A DNA stretch of 64,000 bases from Roseivirga sp. UBA6052 (GTDB lineage Bacteria; Bacteroidota; Bacteroidia; Cytophagales; Cyclobacteriaceae): contig DIYO01000004.1 in NCBI GenBank assembly GCA_002427755.1, positions 434,001 to 498,000 on the forward strand. The letters run 5' to 3'. The notes beneath the pieces are model-generated. The model made no database searches and was not told the DNA's origin. It saw only the letters and a list, made by a program, of their open reading frames with translations. Of the stretch, positions 41,133-49,568 are shown piece after piece. Every line of letters starts with the position of its first letter. Positions within the stretch are counted from its first letter, which is position 1. The translations under genes were made by a program, and so were the position numbers.

Positions 41133-41143
41133 ATAAGTCTGAG

Positions 41144-41728
41144 TTATTGCTTGAATAGGTTTTCTAAAAGTTCTTCGAAGGTAAGCGCTTTAGAATACAA
41201 TCTGTCTTGATAAATACTTGCCAAAAACTTGATGTAATTAGGCTTGCGATCGATTTCAATTTTTTCTACGGTTATGTTTCCATAACGTTGATTAGCCAAA
41301 TTAGTCTCTAAATCTTCAGTAAGTGGTTTGAGATACCATTTTTCAATGGTCTCTTCATAGTTGTTCTTTTCTGAGATTTTTCGATCTCCTACAGAGAGCT
41401 TGTAGCCCATTTGGAGCACACGTTCTTTAAACCAATCGAAGCTGTGCTTGAACGTATCTTCAGTAAAAGCATCGCCATAACTTATAGCAAAACCATTGGC
41501 GTATTGAGATTTAAGGATGTGTACATCTACACTTGAGACAATGCCTTGCTTCTTCAAGAAATAGCCTCTTTCAATGTCTTCAATCAGCTGGCGAGATCCT
41601 TCGGTTTGTTTCCATTTCTCATAAGCGGCTAACTCTCTTTCTGAACGAGATAAGGTCTCGTGAATGAAAGCTGCTTTGGGCGCCTGCTTGCCAAATAACT
41701 TCCCCACCACATTATCGAAAAAACTCAT
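41144..41728 (-). CDS. Conserved hypothetical protein
   Basis: The 194-residue soluble protein has no signal peptide or membrane segment. The N-terminal third is helical and charged (ETLSRSERELAAYEKWKQTEG); the rest alternates strands and helices. I recognise no family or active-site motif. It follows the recQ gene with a 33-bp gap and precedes the small secreted protein gene by 11 bp, so it may be part of a loose operon. Codon use looks like that of its neighbours. Confidence 0.65.
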   Translation of the reverse strand: MSFFDNVVGKLFGKQAPKAAFIHETLSRSERELAAYEKWKQTEGSRQLIEDIERGYFLKKQGIVSSVDVHILKSQYANGFAISYGDAFTEDTFKHSFDWFKERVLQMGYKLSVGDRKISEKNNYEETIEKWYLKPLTEDLETNLANQRYGNITVEKIEIDRKPNYIKFLASIYQDRLYSKALTFEELLENLFKQ

Positions 41729-41761
41729 GCTGTAAAGCTAACGATTAAAGCAGGGGATTGG

Positions 41762-43699
41762 TTAAACGTTTCCTGATTTAGTCAACTCCAAACTGCCAAA
41801 ATCATCGTAGGCAATGCGACCAAAGTCGAGCATCTCAGAGAGCACCTCTAGCATGAGCGCTTTATGCGTAGGATCGAGCATGGTAACTAGCTTCTCTTCA
41901 TTAAGCATTAAGTTCTGGCTTAAAACATTCATGATTTGTTGCTCATAATGCTTTTTGATTTTGTCATCGTCTTGATGCTGCCTTTTCCGCACATCATTAT
42001 CGCAAATGCCACATTCGCCATAATCTTCCTCTCCAAAATAGGTAAGCAGCTGTTTGGTGCGGCACGTTTCATCATCATGCACGTAGGCAATCACCCGCTC
42101 CATTTTATCGAACTTGAGTTTTCTCTTGGCATTAAGTGTGTGCTCATCAATTGCCAATTTGCTAGCCTCTTGCCGAGGCACCAGCAAAGTGATTTGCGGT
42201 TTATCTTTTTGAGGTATGTAATTGGCCATGCCTCTGTCTTTTAAAGCGTTTAGCCCTTGCTTAATGACATCGACCGAAGTATTTAAAATGGCGGCCAGGT
42301 TACTTTCTTGCACCCGCACTGGTTGCTGGTACAACTCTCCACCATACAATCGAAGCAGGCCTTTTATTAAGGCATCGAATTGCGCGTTGGCAATCTGAAA
42401 ATTATACATCTCAGACTGACTGACTTCAAACTGAATGGCACTTGGACTAAAGAAAGATTCACTCAAATGAATGAGGCCTTGATCTTGCAAAGCCTTGAGT
42501 GCATGAAAAACTTCTATAGGATGTTGATCGAATTTTCTTGAGAACTCTTGCAAATCGAAGTCAAAGCTTTCTTCAGGAAAACTACCATTGGCCAGCTGAT
42601 AGAAATTGCCGATCATCTGATACACGTCTTTTAGATACTTCGATTCCGGCAATGACTGCTTGGTCTTGGTTCTCAAATCTTCTATATCTTTTTGGTTGCA
42701 GATAACCACAGCAAAAGCCTTCTTCTCATCTCGGCCTGCTCGTCCAGCTTCTTGATAATAAGACTCTAAATCTGACGGTAAATCCATGTGCACTACAGTC
42801 CGCACATCGGGCTTATCTATGCCCATACCAAAAGCATTGGTAGAAACGATCACGCGGGTGCGATTATGAATCCAGTTTTCTTGTTTGATGTTTCGTTCTT
42901 GGTGAGTAAGCCCCGCATGGTAGAAGTCTGCCGAGATGTGGTGTCTTTGCAGCATTTCCGCGACTTCTTTGGCATGTCTTCTAGTACCGGTATAAACTAC
43001 CGAAGTGCCATTAATCTTTTGCAGTATTTCTAGCAGTTTGCGCTCTTTGTGTTCTTCAAAACGAACAGAATAAGAGAGATTGGACCTAGCAAAACTCTTG
43101 GTAAAGACTTTGCCCAACTGAAACTGCAGTTTCTCCTGAATATCTTTTTTAACCCTTGGTGTAGCCGTTGCAGTTAGCGCAACTATAGGCACTTCGGGGA
43201 AAAGCTCCCTTAGTTTTTCTATCTCTAAATATGCCGGCCTAAAATCATATCCCCATTGAGAGATACAATGGGCTTCATCTACCGCAATAAGCGAAATACC
43301 TCTGGCATCTTTAACCCGCTGCATCCTGACCTGAAAAAGCTCAGTTTTCAAGCGCTCTGGTGAACAGTAGAGGAATTTGAGATTTGAATTAACCGCATTA
43401 TCTAAGGTATAATCAAGCTCTCTTTTGCCTTGGCCTGCATGCAATGCGGCTGCTGCTATGCCCCGCTCATTCAGTTGACCCACCTGATCTTTCATGAGAG
43501 CGATCAAGGGTGATACCACAATGGTCAATCCTTCCATTAACATACCCGGTACCTGAAAGCAAATAGATTTACCTCCACCAGTAGGCAGCAAGGCCAAAGT
43601 ATCGTGCCCCGCCAGAACAGACTCAATAATCTCTTCTTGTGAAGGCCTAAAACTATTGTAGCCCCAATACTTCTTGAGTATGTGAATGGGTTGATCCAT
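41762..43699 (-). CDS. recQ: RecQ-family ATP-dependent DNA helicase
   Basis: The 645-residue protein starts at the ATG at 43699; an in-frame TTG at 43747 would add 16 hydrophobic residues. It is a 3'-5' helicase with motif 0 (FRPSQEEI), Walker A (LLPTGGGKS), DEAHCISQWGYDFRP, TATATPRVKKD and QEAGRAGRD. A RecQ-C-terminal region follows, but there is no clear HRDC domain. The zinc site has Cys546, Cys563 and Cys566, but the fourth ligand is Asp569 (GICDND) instead of Cys. Bacteroidota often carry a second, shorter RecQ like this one. It should act in recombination repair and replication-fork restart. Confidence 0.93.
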   Translation of the reverse strand: MDQPIHILKKYWGYNSFRPSQEEIIESVLAGHDTLALLPTGGGKSICFQVPGMLMEGLTIVVSPLIALMKDQVGQLNERGIAAAALHAGQGKRELDYTLDNAVNSNLKFLYCSPERLKTELFQVRMQRVKDARGISLIAVDEAHCISQWGYDFRPAYLEIEKLRELFPEVPIVALTATATPRVKKDIQEKLQFQLGKVFTKSFARSNLSYSVRFEEHKERKLLEILQKINGTSVVYTGTRRHAKEVAEMLQRHHISADFYHAGLTHQERNIKQENWIHNRTRVIVSTNAFGMGIDKPDVRTVVHMDLPSDLESYYQEAGRAGRDEKKAFAVVICNQKDIEDLRTKTKQSLPESKYLKDVYQMIGNFYQLANGSFPEESFDFDLQEFSRKFDQHPIEVFHALKALQDQGLIHLSESFFSPSAIQFEVSQSEMYNFQIANAQFDALIKGLLRLYGGELYQQPVRVQESNLAAILNTSVDVIKQGLNALKDRGMANYIPQKDKPQITLLVPRQEASKLAIDEHTLNAKRKLKFDKMERVIAYVHDDETCRTKQLLTYFGEEDYGECGICDNDVRKRQHQDDDKIKKHYEQQIMNVLSQNLMLNEEKLVTMLDPTHKALMLEVLSEMLDFGRIAYDDFGSLELTKSGNV

Positions 43700-43795
43700 T
43701 ACACTAAATATAACAATCAGATCAAGGTTAAAGAATTGACAATTCAAATAGTGAGCTTGGATATGAACAAAAGACTTTGACTATATCCTCAAAAG

Positions 43796-43846
43796 ACCCC
43801 TAGCCCCTGTAGGAGTAACATATATTCCCCTTCAGGGGATTAAGGG
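43796..43846. repeat. CCCC/GGGG hairpin element
   Basis: The 208-bp gap between recQ and the enoyl-CoA hydratase gene contains nested inverted repeats. They are an inner TCCCC-TTCA-GGGGA stem (43826-43839) and outer CCCCTAGCCCC and TTAAGGG segments that can partly pair. There is no T-run next to it. Similar CCCC/GGGG palindromes are, from memory, frequent between genes in Bacteroidota; a dispersed repeat is possible. Confidence 0.35.
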
Positions 43847-43907
43847 ATAAAACTTTATTGAAGCTTACAATAAGAAAATCTTTTCTTGTTCATTGAATAA
43901 GCGGAAC

Positions 43908-44681
43908 CTACCAGCTTGGCTTTTCTTTATTTAGGAAAGCAGCAATTCCTTTCTGACAATCTTCAGTAGCTCTGGCCTCAGCATTTTGACTAGCGGCATA
44001 TTTTAAGCCATCTTCTAAGTTGAGGGCTTGCACTTGCGCAATCATCTGTTTAGTCATACCCATGGATTGACCTGAGTTCTTATTGACTAATTTCTGAGCC
44101 AATGCGGCAACTGTCTCGTCTAATTCAGCTGCACTCACCACCCTATTAATCAAACCAAAGTCTTTGGCTTCTTGTGCAGAGATAAGATCTCCTGTCAGCA
44201 ATAACTCTTTCGATTTACCCTCCCCGATCTTTCTGAGCAAGAACACTTTTACTATGGCAGGAATAAAACCTATGCGCACTTCTGTATAACCAAATCTAGC
44301 CTCTTCCACAGCTACCGATAGATCACAAACCGTGGCTAAACCGCAACCACCCGCAAAAGCATGACCTTGAATTTTAGCAATTACCACTTTGGGCATGGTA
44401 TAGATTTGTGCAAAAAGCTCCATTAAGTGAGTAGAGTCTTCCAAATTCTCTTCGTAAGAATTGGATTGTAATGATTGCAAATAGGCCAAATCTGCACCGG
44501 CACAAAAGGCATCTCCCGCAGCAGCCAAAACAATTACTTTAGCCTCAGCATCTTTAGCCGCATGGCTAAAAGCTTGCTTTAATTCAGATACCACTTCAGC
44601 ATTTAAGGCATTACGTTTTTCCGGGCGATTAAGCGTTATGGTAGCCACGCGGTTGGCTACTTGGTAAGTCACAAATTTCAT
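43908..44681 (-). CDS. Enoyl-CoA hydratase/isomerase family protein
   Basis: The crotonase-fold enzyme of 257 residues starts from the ATG at 44681, which overlaps the comEC stop as ATGA; an ATG at 44690 adds three residues. Oxyanion-hole motifs are RPEKRNALNAEV, AAGDAFCAGADL and KIQGHAFAGGCGLATVCDL, with EVRIGFIPAIV after the active-site glutamate position. The sequence resembles methylglutaconyl-CoA hydratase and short-chain enoyl-CoA hydratases, so a role in leucine or fatty-acid breakdown is likely, but the exact acyl group is unproven. The nearest genes are not in the same pathway. Confidence 0.85.
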   Translation of the reverse strand: MKFVTYQVANRVATITLNRPEKRNALNAEVVSELKQAFSHAAKDAEAKVIVLAAAGDAFCAGADLAYLQSLQSNSYEENLEDSTHLMELFAQIYTMPKVVIAKIQGHAFAGGCGLATVCDLSVAVEEARFGYTEVRIGFIPAIVKVFLLRKIGEGKSKELLLTGDLISAQEAKDFGLINRVVSAAELDETVAALAQKLVNKNSGQSMGMTKQMIAQVQALNLEDGLKYAASQNAEARATEDCQKGIAAFLNKEKPSW

Positions 44682-46753
44682 TTCCTCCATAGATGGCTAA
44701 AATAACCGTCTGTTCTGAGAGAATGAAATGGTTTATTCCGAGCTGTAAAATGTTGCATTAGATCTTCTTCAGTTCTGCGCCAAAGATTATTACCTATGAT
44801 TAACTGATCTGTACTTAGACTATCTAAAGCATTGCTCTCATACTTCAACTTTCTGCCATCAAGGAAAATAAAGTCAAAATGGAGTTTTTGATTCAATGGT
44901 TTGAGTTCTTTAATCATGAGCACAGACTGGCCATCCACGAAAAAGACTTCTCCTAGTTCAGTGGTAGATGACTTTACGCTTAGTTGGTCCTTTGTGACAT
45001 CATAATTAGTACCGTACATAATTCGCTTTTGGTGTAAATGAAAACGCTGCTTCTCGGCATCCGCAAGAAAAGCAGAGTCCGACATCAGCTTAGATTCAAA
45101 TCCCATTCTTAAATCAAGAACACGAGCATTGTTGACTTTCAATTGACTTATCTCCATCGAATCAGCTGCATTTGAAAAATGATTGATTTGAAAACCAGCA
45201 AAGAAAAGACTACAAGCAAATGCTAGATTTAACCAATTCGTGTGTCTGTGTATGAGATAAAGTATCAAAGCACCAAGCGTCAAATAAAGCAACCAAGTGC
45301 CTAGAATATCGAGATAGATACCCGATATGGTACTATTAGGCAATCGACTTACCCAGAAAACCAAATCGTTCACAACTGCTACAAATCCACTGATTAACCA
45401 ACCGACAGCTTGACTTAAAAATGGAATGAAAGAAACAGCAAGAAGAACTAGTGTACTCAAAAGGCTTACAAAAGCCGCTGGAATGATAAAGAGATTGGAA
45501 ACCAAGAAGTAAGTAGGGAACTGATGAAAGTAAAGCATACTCAATGGCCCAGTCGCTAATTGTGCAGCGATAGATACGCAAGAGATTTCCCAGATCTTAT
45601 CAATCAAAAGATACTTTGGGCTCCATAAACCATAAAGCTTCGGTTGGATATATACGATGCCAAAAACCGCCAGGTAAGACAGCTGAAAACCAACGCTCAT
45701 GATTAAATAAGGGTTGAACCAAAGCAAGGCAAATGCAGATGCGGCAAGCGTGTTGTAAATGTTTCCTTTTCTAAAAAGTGCCCTACCTATTGCAACAAAA
45801 CTGAACATCGTGACTGCTCTTAAGACTGAAGGGGAGAGCCCCGTAAGCAAGGCATAAAACCATAAGATGCTGACACTTAAAATTGCCAAAAGCCATCTGT
45901 ATCTTTTCTTCTGAAAACCTATCCTTCGAAAGAACTGAAAAAGCACTAAATAAATAATTCCAACGTGCAAACCTGATACAGCCAAAACGTGCATAGAACC
46001 TGTAGCTGAAAAAGCCTGAACCAGATCATTTTCTAATTCATCTTTTACTCCCAATGACAAAGCCAGAATAACTGCCTTTGCATCTTTATCATCTATATGC
46101 TCATTGATCACATCTATGCAATACCTCCTCATACCATCAGATATAGAGATTAAAAATGGAACAGGATTGTGACCAATAATGGCATATTCACCTCTAATGT
46201 AATCTTGATGATAAACTCGATTATAGACCAAGTAATTCTTGTAATTGAACTCTCCAGGATTCGCAGGAGGACTTACTAGATCAGGTTGGCCTTCAATAAA
46301 AAGTAGATCTCCTTTTTTAATAGCTGTGGAATCTTCTAGAGGAAAATAAGCATTTACGAATCCCTTGTTGTTTAGCCATTTTGCATTAGTCAGTATTTCA
46401 TATAACTCCAATTCAATGAGTTTGGACTTCTTCTTTATTTGAGGATCAGAGATAACCCTAGCCTTATATCCATTTACCTCCATTGAATCCTGAAACAAGA
46501 GGTCTGGCATAGCATGAGACTTAAACTCATCTAGTCTGTATGTCCCTAGGCCAAAAGCGACCAACATGATGATGAGTCCATTGACGAATCTATACTTGAA
46601 ACTATCCAGACTGTTGAGAATTATAGACAAGAAAATCAGGCCTATGATAAGCCAGAGATTATCCTGCAGTAGATGCCCTAAATAGTGATAGGAAACTATG
46701 CCTAAAGCAAAGCAAAAAGCAATTCTAACAAAGGGATAGGCAGATAAATTCAA
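44678..46753 (-). CDS. comEC: ComEC/Rec2-family DNA uptake channel, lacking a recognisable nuclease domain
   Basis: The 691-residue polytopic membrane protein has an N-terminal DUF4131-like region with a soluble OB-type part (about 80-200) and the competence domain core (FSATGSMHVLAVSGLHVGIIYLVLF, LLTGLSPSVLRAVTMFSFV). The latter forms the channel for single-stranded DNA entering the cytoplasm. The C-terminal 150 residues show no HxHxDH metallo-beta-lactamase motif. The start is a TTG at 46753, as no ATG precedes the first membrane helix. The downstream enoyl-CoA hydratase start overlaps its stop. Function in transformation is inferred from family only. Confidence 0.88.
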   Translation of the reverse strand: MNLSAYPFVRIAFCFALGIVSYHYLGHLLQDNLWLIIGLIFLSIILNSLDSFKYRFVNGLIIMLVAFGLGTYRLDEFKSHAMPDLLFQDSMEVNGYKARVISDPQIKKKSKLIELELYEILTNAKWLNNKGFVNAYFPLEDSTAIKKGDLLFIEGQPDLVSPPANPGEFNYKNYLVYNRVYHQDYIRGEYAIIGHNPVPFLISISDGMRRYCIDVINEHIDDKDAKAVILALSLGVKDELENDLVQAFSATGSMHVLAVSGLHVGIIYLVLFQFFRRIGFQKKRYRWLLAILSVSILWFYALLTGLSPSVLRAVTMFSFVAIGRALFRKGNIYNTLAASAFALLWFNPYLIMSVGFQLSYLAVFGIVYIQPKLYGLWSPKYLLIDKIWEISCVSIAAQLATGPLSMLYFHQFPTYFLVSNLFIIPAAFVSLLSTLVLLAVSFIPFLSQAVGWLISGFVAVVNDLVFWVSRLPNSTISGIYLDILGTWLLYLTLGALILYLIHRHTNWLNLAFACSLFFAGFQINHFSNAADSMEISQLKVNNARVLDLRMGFESKLMSDSAFLADAEKQRFHLHQKRIMYGTNYDVTKDQLSVKSSTTELGEVFFVDGQSVLMIKELKPLNQKLHFDFIFLDGRKLKYESNALDSLSTDQLIIGNNLWRRTEEDLMQHFTARNKPFHSLRTDGYFSHLWRK

Positions 46754-46800
46754 AAGCTAGTGTGTGTTCTAGCTAGAATTTAAATAAATATCAAAAGAAT

Positions 46801-47235
46801 TTAAAGTACTTTTCTCATTTCAAAATGATCTAGACCTGCTTCTTCAAACTTCTCTCCAATAGATTCAAAGCCAAAACGGCTGTATAGTGCCATGGCAGGA
46901 ATTTGAGCATGCAAATAGAGCAAAGTGCCTTCTGGTAGGTTAGCTGCGTCAATATTACCAAGAGCCGTTTGTACCAAACGCTTACCCACCCCCTTGCCTC
47001 TAAGTTCTTGTAGTACAGCAAAACGCTCCAACTTAATGCCTTTTTCAGTAGCTCTGTAACGGCAGCAGCCTACAGGTTTGCCTTCTTGGTAAGCTACAAA
47101 ATGCGTAGAGTCATCATCGAATCCATCGAACTCTTCATCAACGGGGCATTCCTGTTCATCTATAAAGACAATTTCTCTGATTTTAAATGCCTCTTTTAGT
47201 TCAGATTCGTTTTCAACCTTTTTTACTCTGATCAT
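46801..47235 (-). CDS. GNAT family N-acetyltransferase
   Basis: The 144-residue cytoplasmic protein has a single GNAT fold. The acetyl-CoA pyrophosphate loop is visible as LRGKGVGKRLVQTAL (Q/R-x-x-G-x-G/A), preceded by the strand IKLERFAVLQE. The YSRFGFESIGEKFEEAGLDHFEMRKVL tail resembles ElaA/YjcF-like enzymes. The acceptor substrate is unknown. Its ATG lies 23 bp inside the end of the phoH gene, so the two are probably coexpressed. Confidence 0.85.
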   Translation of the reverse strand: MIRVKKVENESELKEAFKIREIVFIDEQECPVDEEFDGFDDDSTHFVAYQEGKPVGCCRYRATEKGIKLERFAVLQELRGKGVGKRLVQTALGNIDAANLPEGTLLYLHAQIPAMALYSRFGFESIGEKFEEAGLDHFEMRKVL

Positions 47236-48178
47236 TAGTGTTTGGAGTTTTGTCGTAAGCCGATATAATTTGTTTAACTAATTTATGACGTACAACATCT
47301 TTTGCAGTTAATTCAACGGTAGCTATTCCTTTTACGTTTCTTAGAATTCTTACAGACTCAGAAAGACCCGATTTTTGATGATGTGGTAAATCAACTTGAG
47401 ACTGATCACCGGTAACAATCATTTTAGAATTAGGCCCCATTCGTGTTAAGAACATCTTCATTTGCATGGCCGTAGTATTCTGTGCCTCATCTAAGAGAAC
47501 AAAGGCATTATTTAGTGTTCTACCTCTCATATAGGCCAATGGTGCTATCTCAATGATATTATTCTCCTGATAATTTCTGAGTTTTTCAGCTGGGATCATT
47601 TCTCCTAGTGCATCATAGATAGGTCTCAAATAAGGATCAATCTTCTCTTTTAAATCTCCCGGAAGGAAACCTAAATTCTCACCTGCTTCTACAGCCGGTC
47701 TGGTGATAATAATCTTCTGAACCTCTTTATTCTTTAAGGCTTGAACCGCCATGGCCACAGATATGTAGGTCTTTCCTGATCCTGCAGGACCAATAGCAAA
47801 TACCAGATCATGATTTCTTACAGCCTCTACCAAAGATTTTTGATTCGCTGTTTTCGGCTTAATGTTATTTCCTCTTATGCCGTAAACCAAGGTATCTTCT
47901 GAGGCACCGGCATGGAAATAAGCCGACTCTTTCTTGACTAAGGATTGGACGTGCTCTTCAGAAAGAGATCCATACTTATGAAAGTGGTTAATGAGTGATT
48001 GCAGAATGTCATTTATCTGTATAATCTCATTAGCACTACCCTTAATAAGGATTTCGTTACCGCGAGCCACAATTTTACTTTTAGGAAATGCCGAAGCGAC
48101 TTCTTTAATATGTGCGTTGCCAACTCCTAGGAAGTCGACCATAGCCATATTTTCTAGTGTAATTAACTTTTCTACCAA
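47213..48178 (-). CDS. PhoH family P-loop protein
   Basis: The 321-residue protein has a KH-like N-terminal part (GNEILIKGSANEIIQINDILQSL) and a RecD-like ATPase core with Walker A GPAGSGKTYIS, AVEAGENLGFLPGD, Walker B (VLLDEAQNT) and the TGDQSQVDLP motif. This is the widespread PhoH/PhoL form linked to RNA metabolism and, in E. coli, to YbeY. The start is a TTG at 48178; the first ATG would cut part of the N-terminal strand. It overlaps the GNAT gene by 23 bp and diverges from the DUF62 gene. Confidence 0.9.
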   Translation of the reverse strand: MVEKLITLENMAMVDFLGVGNAHIKEVASAFPKSKIVARGNEILIKGSANEIIQINDILQSLINHFHKYGSLSEEHVQSLVKKESAYFHAGASEDTLVYGIRGNNIKPKTANQKSLVEAVRNHDLVFAIGPAGSGKTYISVAMAVQALKNKEVQKIIITRPAVEAGENLGFLPGDLKEKIDPYLRPIYDALGEMIPAEKLRNYQENNIIEIAPLAYMRGRTLNNAFVLLDEAQNTTAMQMKMFLTRMGPNSKMIVTGDQSQVDLPHHQKSGLSESVRILRNVKGIATVELTAKDVVRHKLVKQIISAYDKTPNTNDQSKKG

Positions 48179-48201
48179 ATTTCTACTTTGGGTTTATAAG
48201 A

Positions 48202-48231
48202 TTGCCTAAGCTTATTTTTTGAATATTTTTG
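48202..48231 (+). promoter_or_regulatory. Consensus Bacteroidota promoter of the DUF62 gene
   Basis: TTG at 48202-48204, a 19-nt spacer, and TATTTTTG at 48224-48231 match the -33 TTG / -7 TAnnTTTG consensus exactly. Predicted transcription starts near 48237, about 29 nt before the ATG. Confidence 0.65.
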
Positions 48232-48265
48232 CTGCTAAATTAAAGAAAAACACCTAGCCAACTTT

Positions 48266-49021
48266 ATGTCGCTCATCACTTTTACTTCTGATTATGGCCT
48301 GAGTGACCATTATGTGGCAAAAGTTAAGGCACAGATCATATCGAAATCACCTGATTCAAGAATTTTAGACATCGGTCATGCCATTAAGCCTTTCGATATA
48401 GGTCATATGGCGCATGTCCTTAAATCTGTTTATGCTGATTTTCCCGAAGGCACTATTCATTTAGTAGGTGGAGAGCCTAGTAACAAAAGAACCGGGATTC
48501 TCATTTTCTTTATTGAAGGACATTGGTTTGTCACACCAGATAATGGACTCATCACCTTAATTTCGGAAAGACCGTTGCATCAGGTTTTTGAAGTTACATC
48601 TGAAGAAGGTGACTATATGAAAACGCTGGCTGAAACAGCCTCAAGTTTATCTTCTGGTGAGCCAGCTGAAGGACTCGGCAAACCCATTACAGACTATCAA
48701 CAATTTACGACTCGTAAAGCTAGAGCTACCAAAAAAGAGATTGCAGGCCATATCGTATACGCAGATCATTATGGCAATTTGATCACCAACATAGAGCAAA
48801 CTGATTTTAATATACTTAGTAAGGACAGAAAGTATAGTATACAGTTTGGGCGTGAATCCTTGAATAGAGTACATAACAGAATTACAGATGTTGAGGCGGG
48901 TGATGTGTTTTTTATTTTTAATGCCGAAAAGAAATTAATGCTTGGCGTTAATCAGGGCAATGGCAAAGAACTTCTAGGGCTGCATTATGACAGCCCCATA
49001 ATTATCAAGTTTGAAGAATAA
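48266..49021 (+). CDS. SAM hydroxide adenosyltransferase family (DUF62) protein, divergent
   Basis: The 251-residue protein has the family's N-terminal FTSDYGLSDHYV, the PDNGLITLI strand (91-99) and the C-terminal IVYADHYGNLITNIEQ (163-178). Characterised relatives hydrolyse S-adenosylmethionine to adenosine and methionine, or halogenate it, using an Asp-Arg-His set in VDPGVG...R and FHGRD. Here the first motif reads VGGEP (67-71) with no Asp and the FHGRD segment is replaced (EGDYMKT), so classic catalysis is doubtful. From memory, other Bacteroidota members look alike. The next gene starts in a TAATG overlap, so the two form an operon. Confidence 0.82.
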   Translation: MSLITFTSDYGLSDHYVAKVKAQIISKSPDSRILDIGHAIKPFDIGHMAHVLKSVYADFPEGTIHLVGGEPSNKRTGILIFFIEGHWFVTPDNGLITLISERPLHQVFEVTSEEGDYMKTLAETASSLSSGEPAEGLGKPITDYQQFTTRKARATKKEIAGHIVYADHYGNLITNIEQTDFNILSKDRKYSIQFGRESLNRVHNRITDVEAGDVFFIFNAEKKLMLGVNQGNGKELLGLHYDSPIIIKFEE

Positions 49022-49317
49022 TGCTCATAAGAATTGTAAGAATGACCTTTAGAGAGCAAGAAGTGGATAACTTCTTAACCATGTTTGAAGCTAAGAAGGC
49101 ATTTATTCGGCATTTTCCGGGCTGTAATCATCTGGAACTTCAGAAAGACTATAATGATCCTAACATATTTGCGACTTACAGCATTTGGGACTCACAAGAA
49201 GATTTAAATAATTATAGACACTCTGAACTCTTTGCAGAAGTTTGGGCTGACACGAAAGCTAAATTTGCTGCCAAACCAATGGCATTTTCTCTGAAAAAAT
49301 TCATTGAAGTAGACTGA
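49021..49317 (+). CDS. ABM-fold (antibiotic biosynthesis monooxygenase-like) small protein
   Basis: The 98-residue ferredoxin-like protein begins with a strand IVRMTF, has a central helix EVDNFLTMFEAKK, the HFPGCNHLELQKD strand and YSIWDSQEDLNNYRHSELFAEVWADTK, the usual order of the ABM superfamily. Members act as dimers in heme or quinone chemistry, or have no known activity. The start codon overlaps the stop of the DUF62 gene (TAATG), so they are translated together. Confidence 0.78.
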   Translation: MLIRIVRMTFREQEVDNFLTMFEAKKAFIRHFPGCNHLELQKDYNDPNIFATYSIWDSQEDLNNYRHSELFAEVWADTKAKFAAKPMAFSLKKFIEVD

Positions 49318-49392
49318 TATTTTCTATCCATCTCTAATTGGATAATCAAAAATCTTTATCCATTTTTGCACACCCAATTTCAGAAATGACTA

Positions 49393-49427
49393 GTGCGGTC
49401 CCGATGGCTATCGGGAGGTAGACGCAC
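49393..49427. repeat. Two-tier palindromic hairpin upstream of tRNA-Leu
   Basis: A perfect 7-bp stem TCCCGAT/ATCGGGA with loop GGCT (49399-49416) sits inside an outer 5-bp stem GTGCG/CGCAC (49393-49397 with 49423-49427). It ends 10 bp before the tRNA gene, has no T-run on the plus strand, and is G+C-rich relative to its surroundings. It could be a dispersed palindrome or a processing signal. Confidence 0.45.
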
Positions 49428-49437
49428 AAAGCAAAAT

Positions 49438-49519
49438 GCCTAGGTGGCGGAATTGGTAGACGCGTTGGTCTCAAACACCAATGCCTTCGGGCGTGCCGGT
49501 TCGACTCCGGCCCTAGGTA
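49438..49519 (+). tRNA. tRNA-Leu (anticodon CAA)
   Basis: The 82-nt class II tRNA has an acceptor stem at 49438-49444 with 49512-49518 (first pair G-U), a D arm with GGTAGA, and a 5-bp anticodon stem TTGGT/ACCAA enclosing CTCAAAC, anticodon CAA reading UUG. It has a variable arm with a GCC-TTCG-GGC type hairpin and a T arm GCCGG/CCGGC with TTCGACT. The discriminator is A49519. CCA is not encoded. Confidence 0.96.
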
Positions 49520-49521
49520 CT

Positions 49522-49548
49522 AAAGCTCTTCAAACGAAGAGCTTTTTT
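49522..49548 (+). terminator. Terminator after tRNA-Leu
   Basis: A perfect 10-bp stem AAAGCTCTTC/GAAGAGCTTT (49522-49531 with 49536-49545) with an AAAC loop is followed by TTT. It starts two bases after the tRNA discriminator. Confidence 0.9.
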
Positions 49549-49568
49549 CATATTACAGCAATAGTATT

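Noticed and set aside
41936..42244. 102-codon plus-strand frame opposite recQ
   Set aside because: Antisense shadow; recQ reading is supported by all helicase motifs.
49318..49560. Possible att site or integrated element at tRNA-Leu
   Set aside because: No integrase, no direct repeat of the tRNA 3' end and no composition change in the window.
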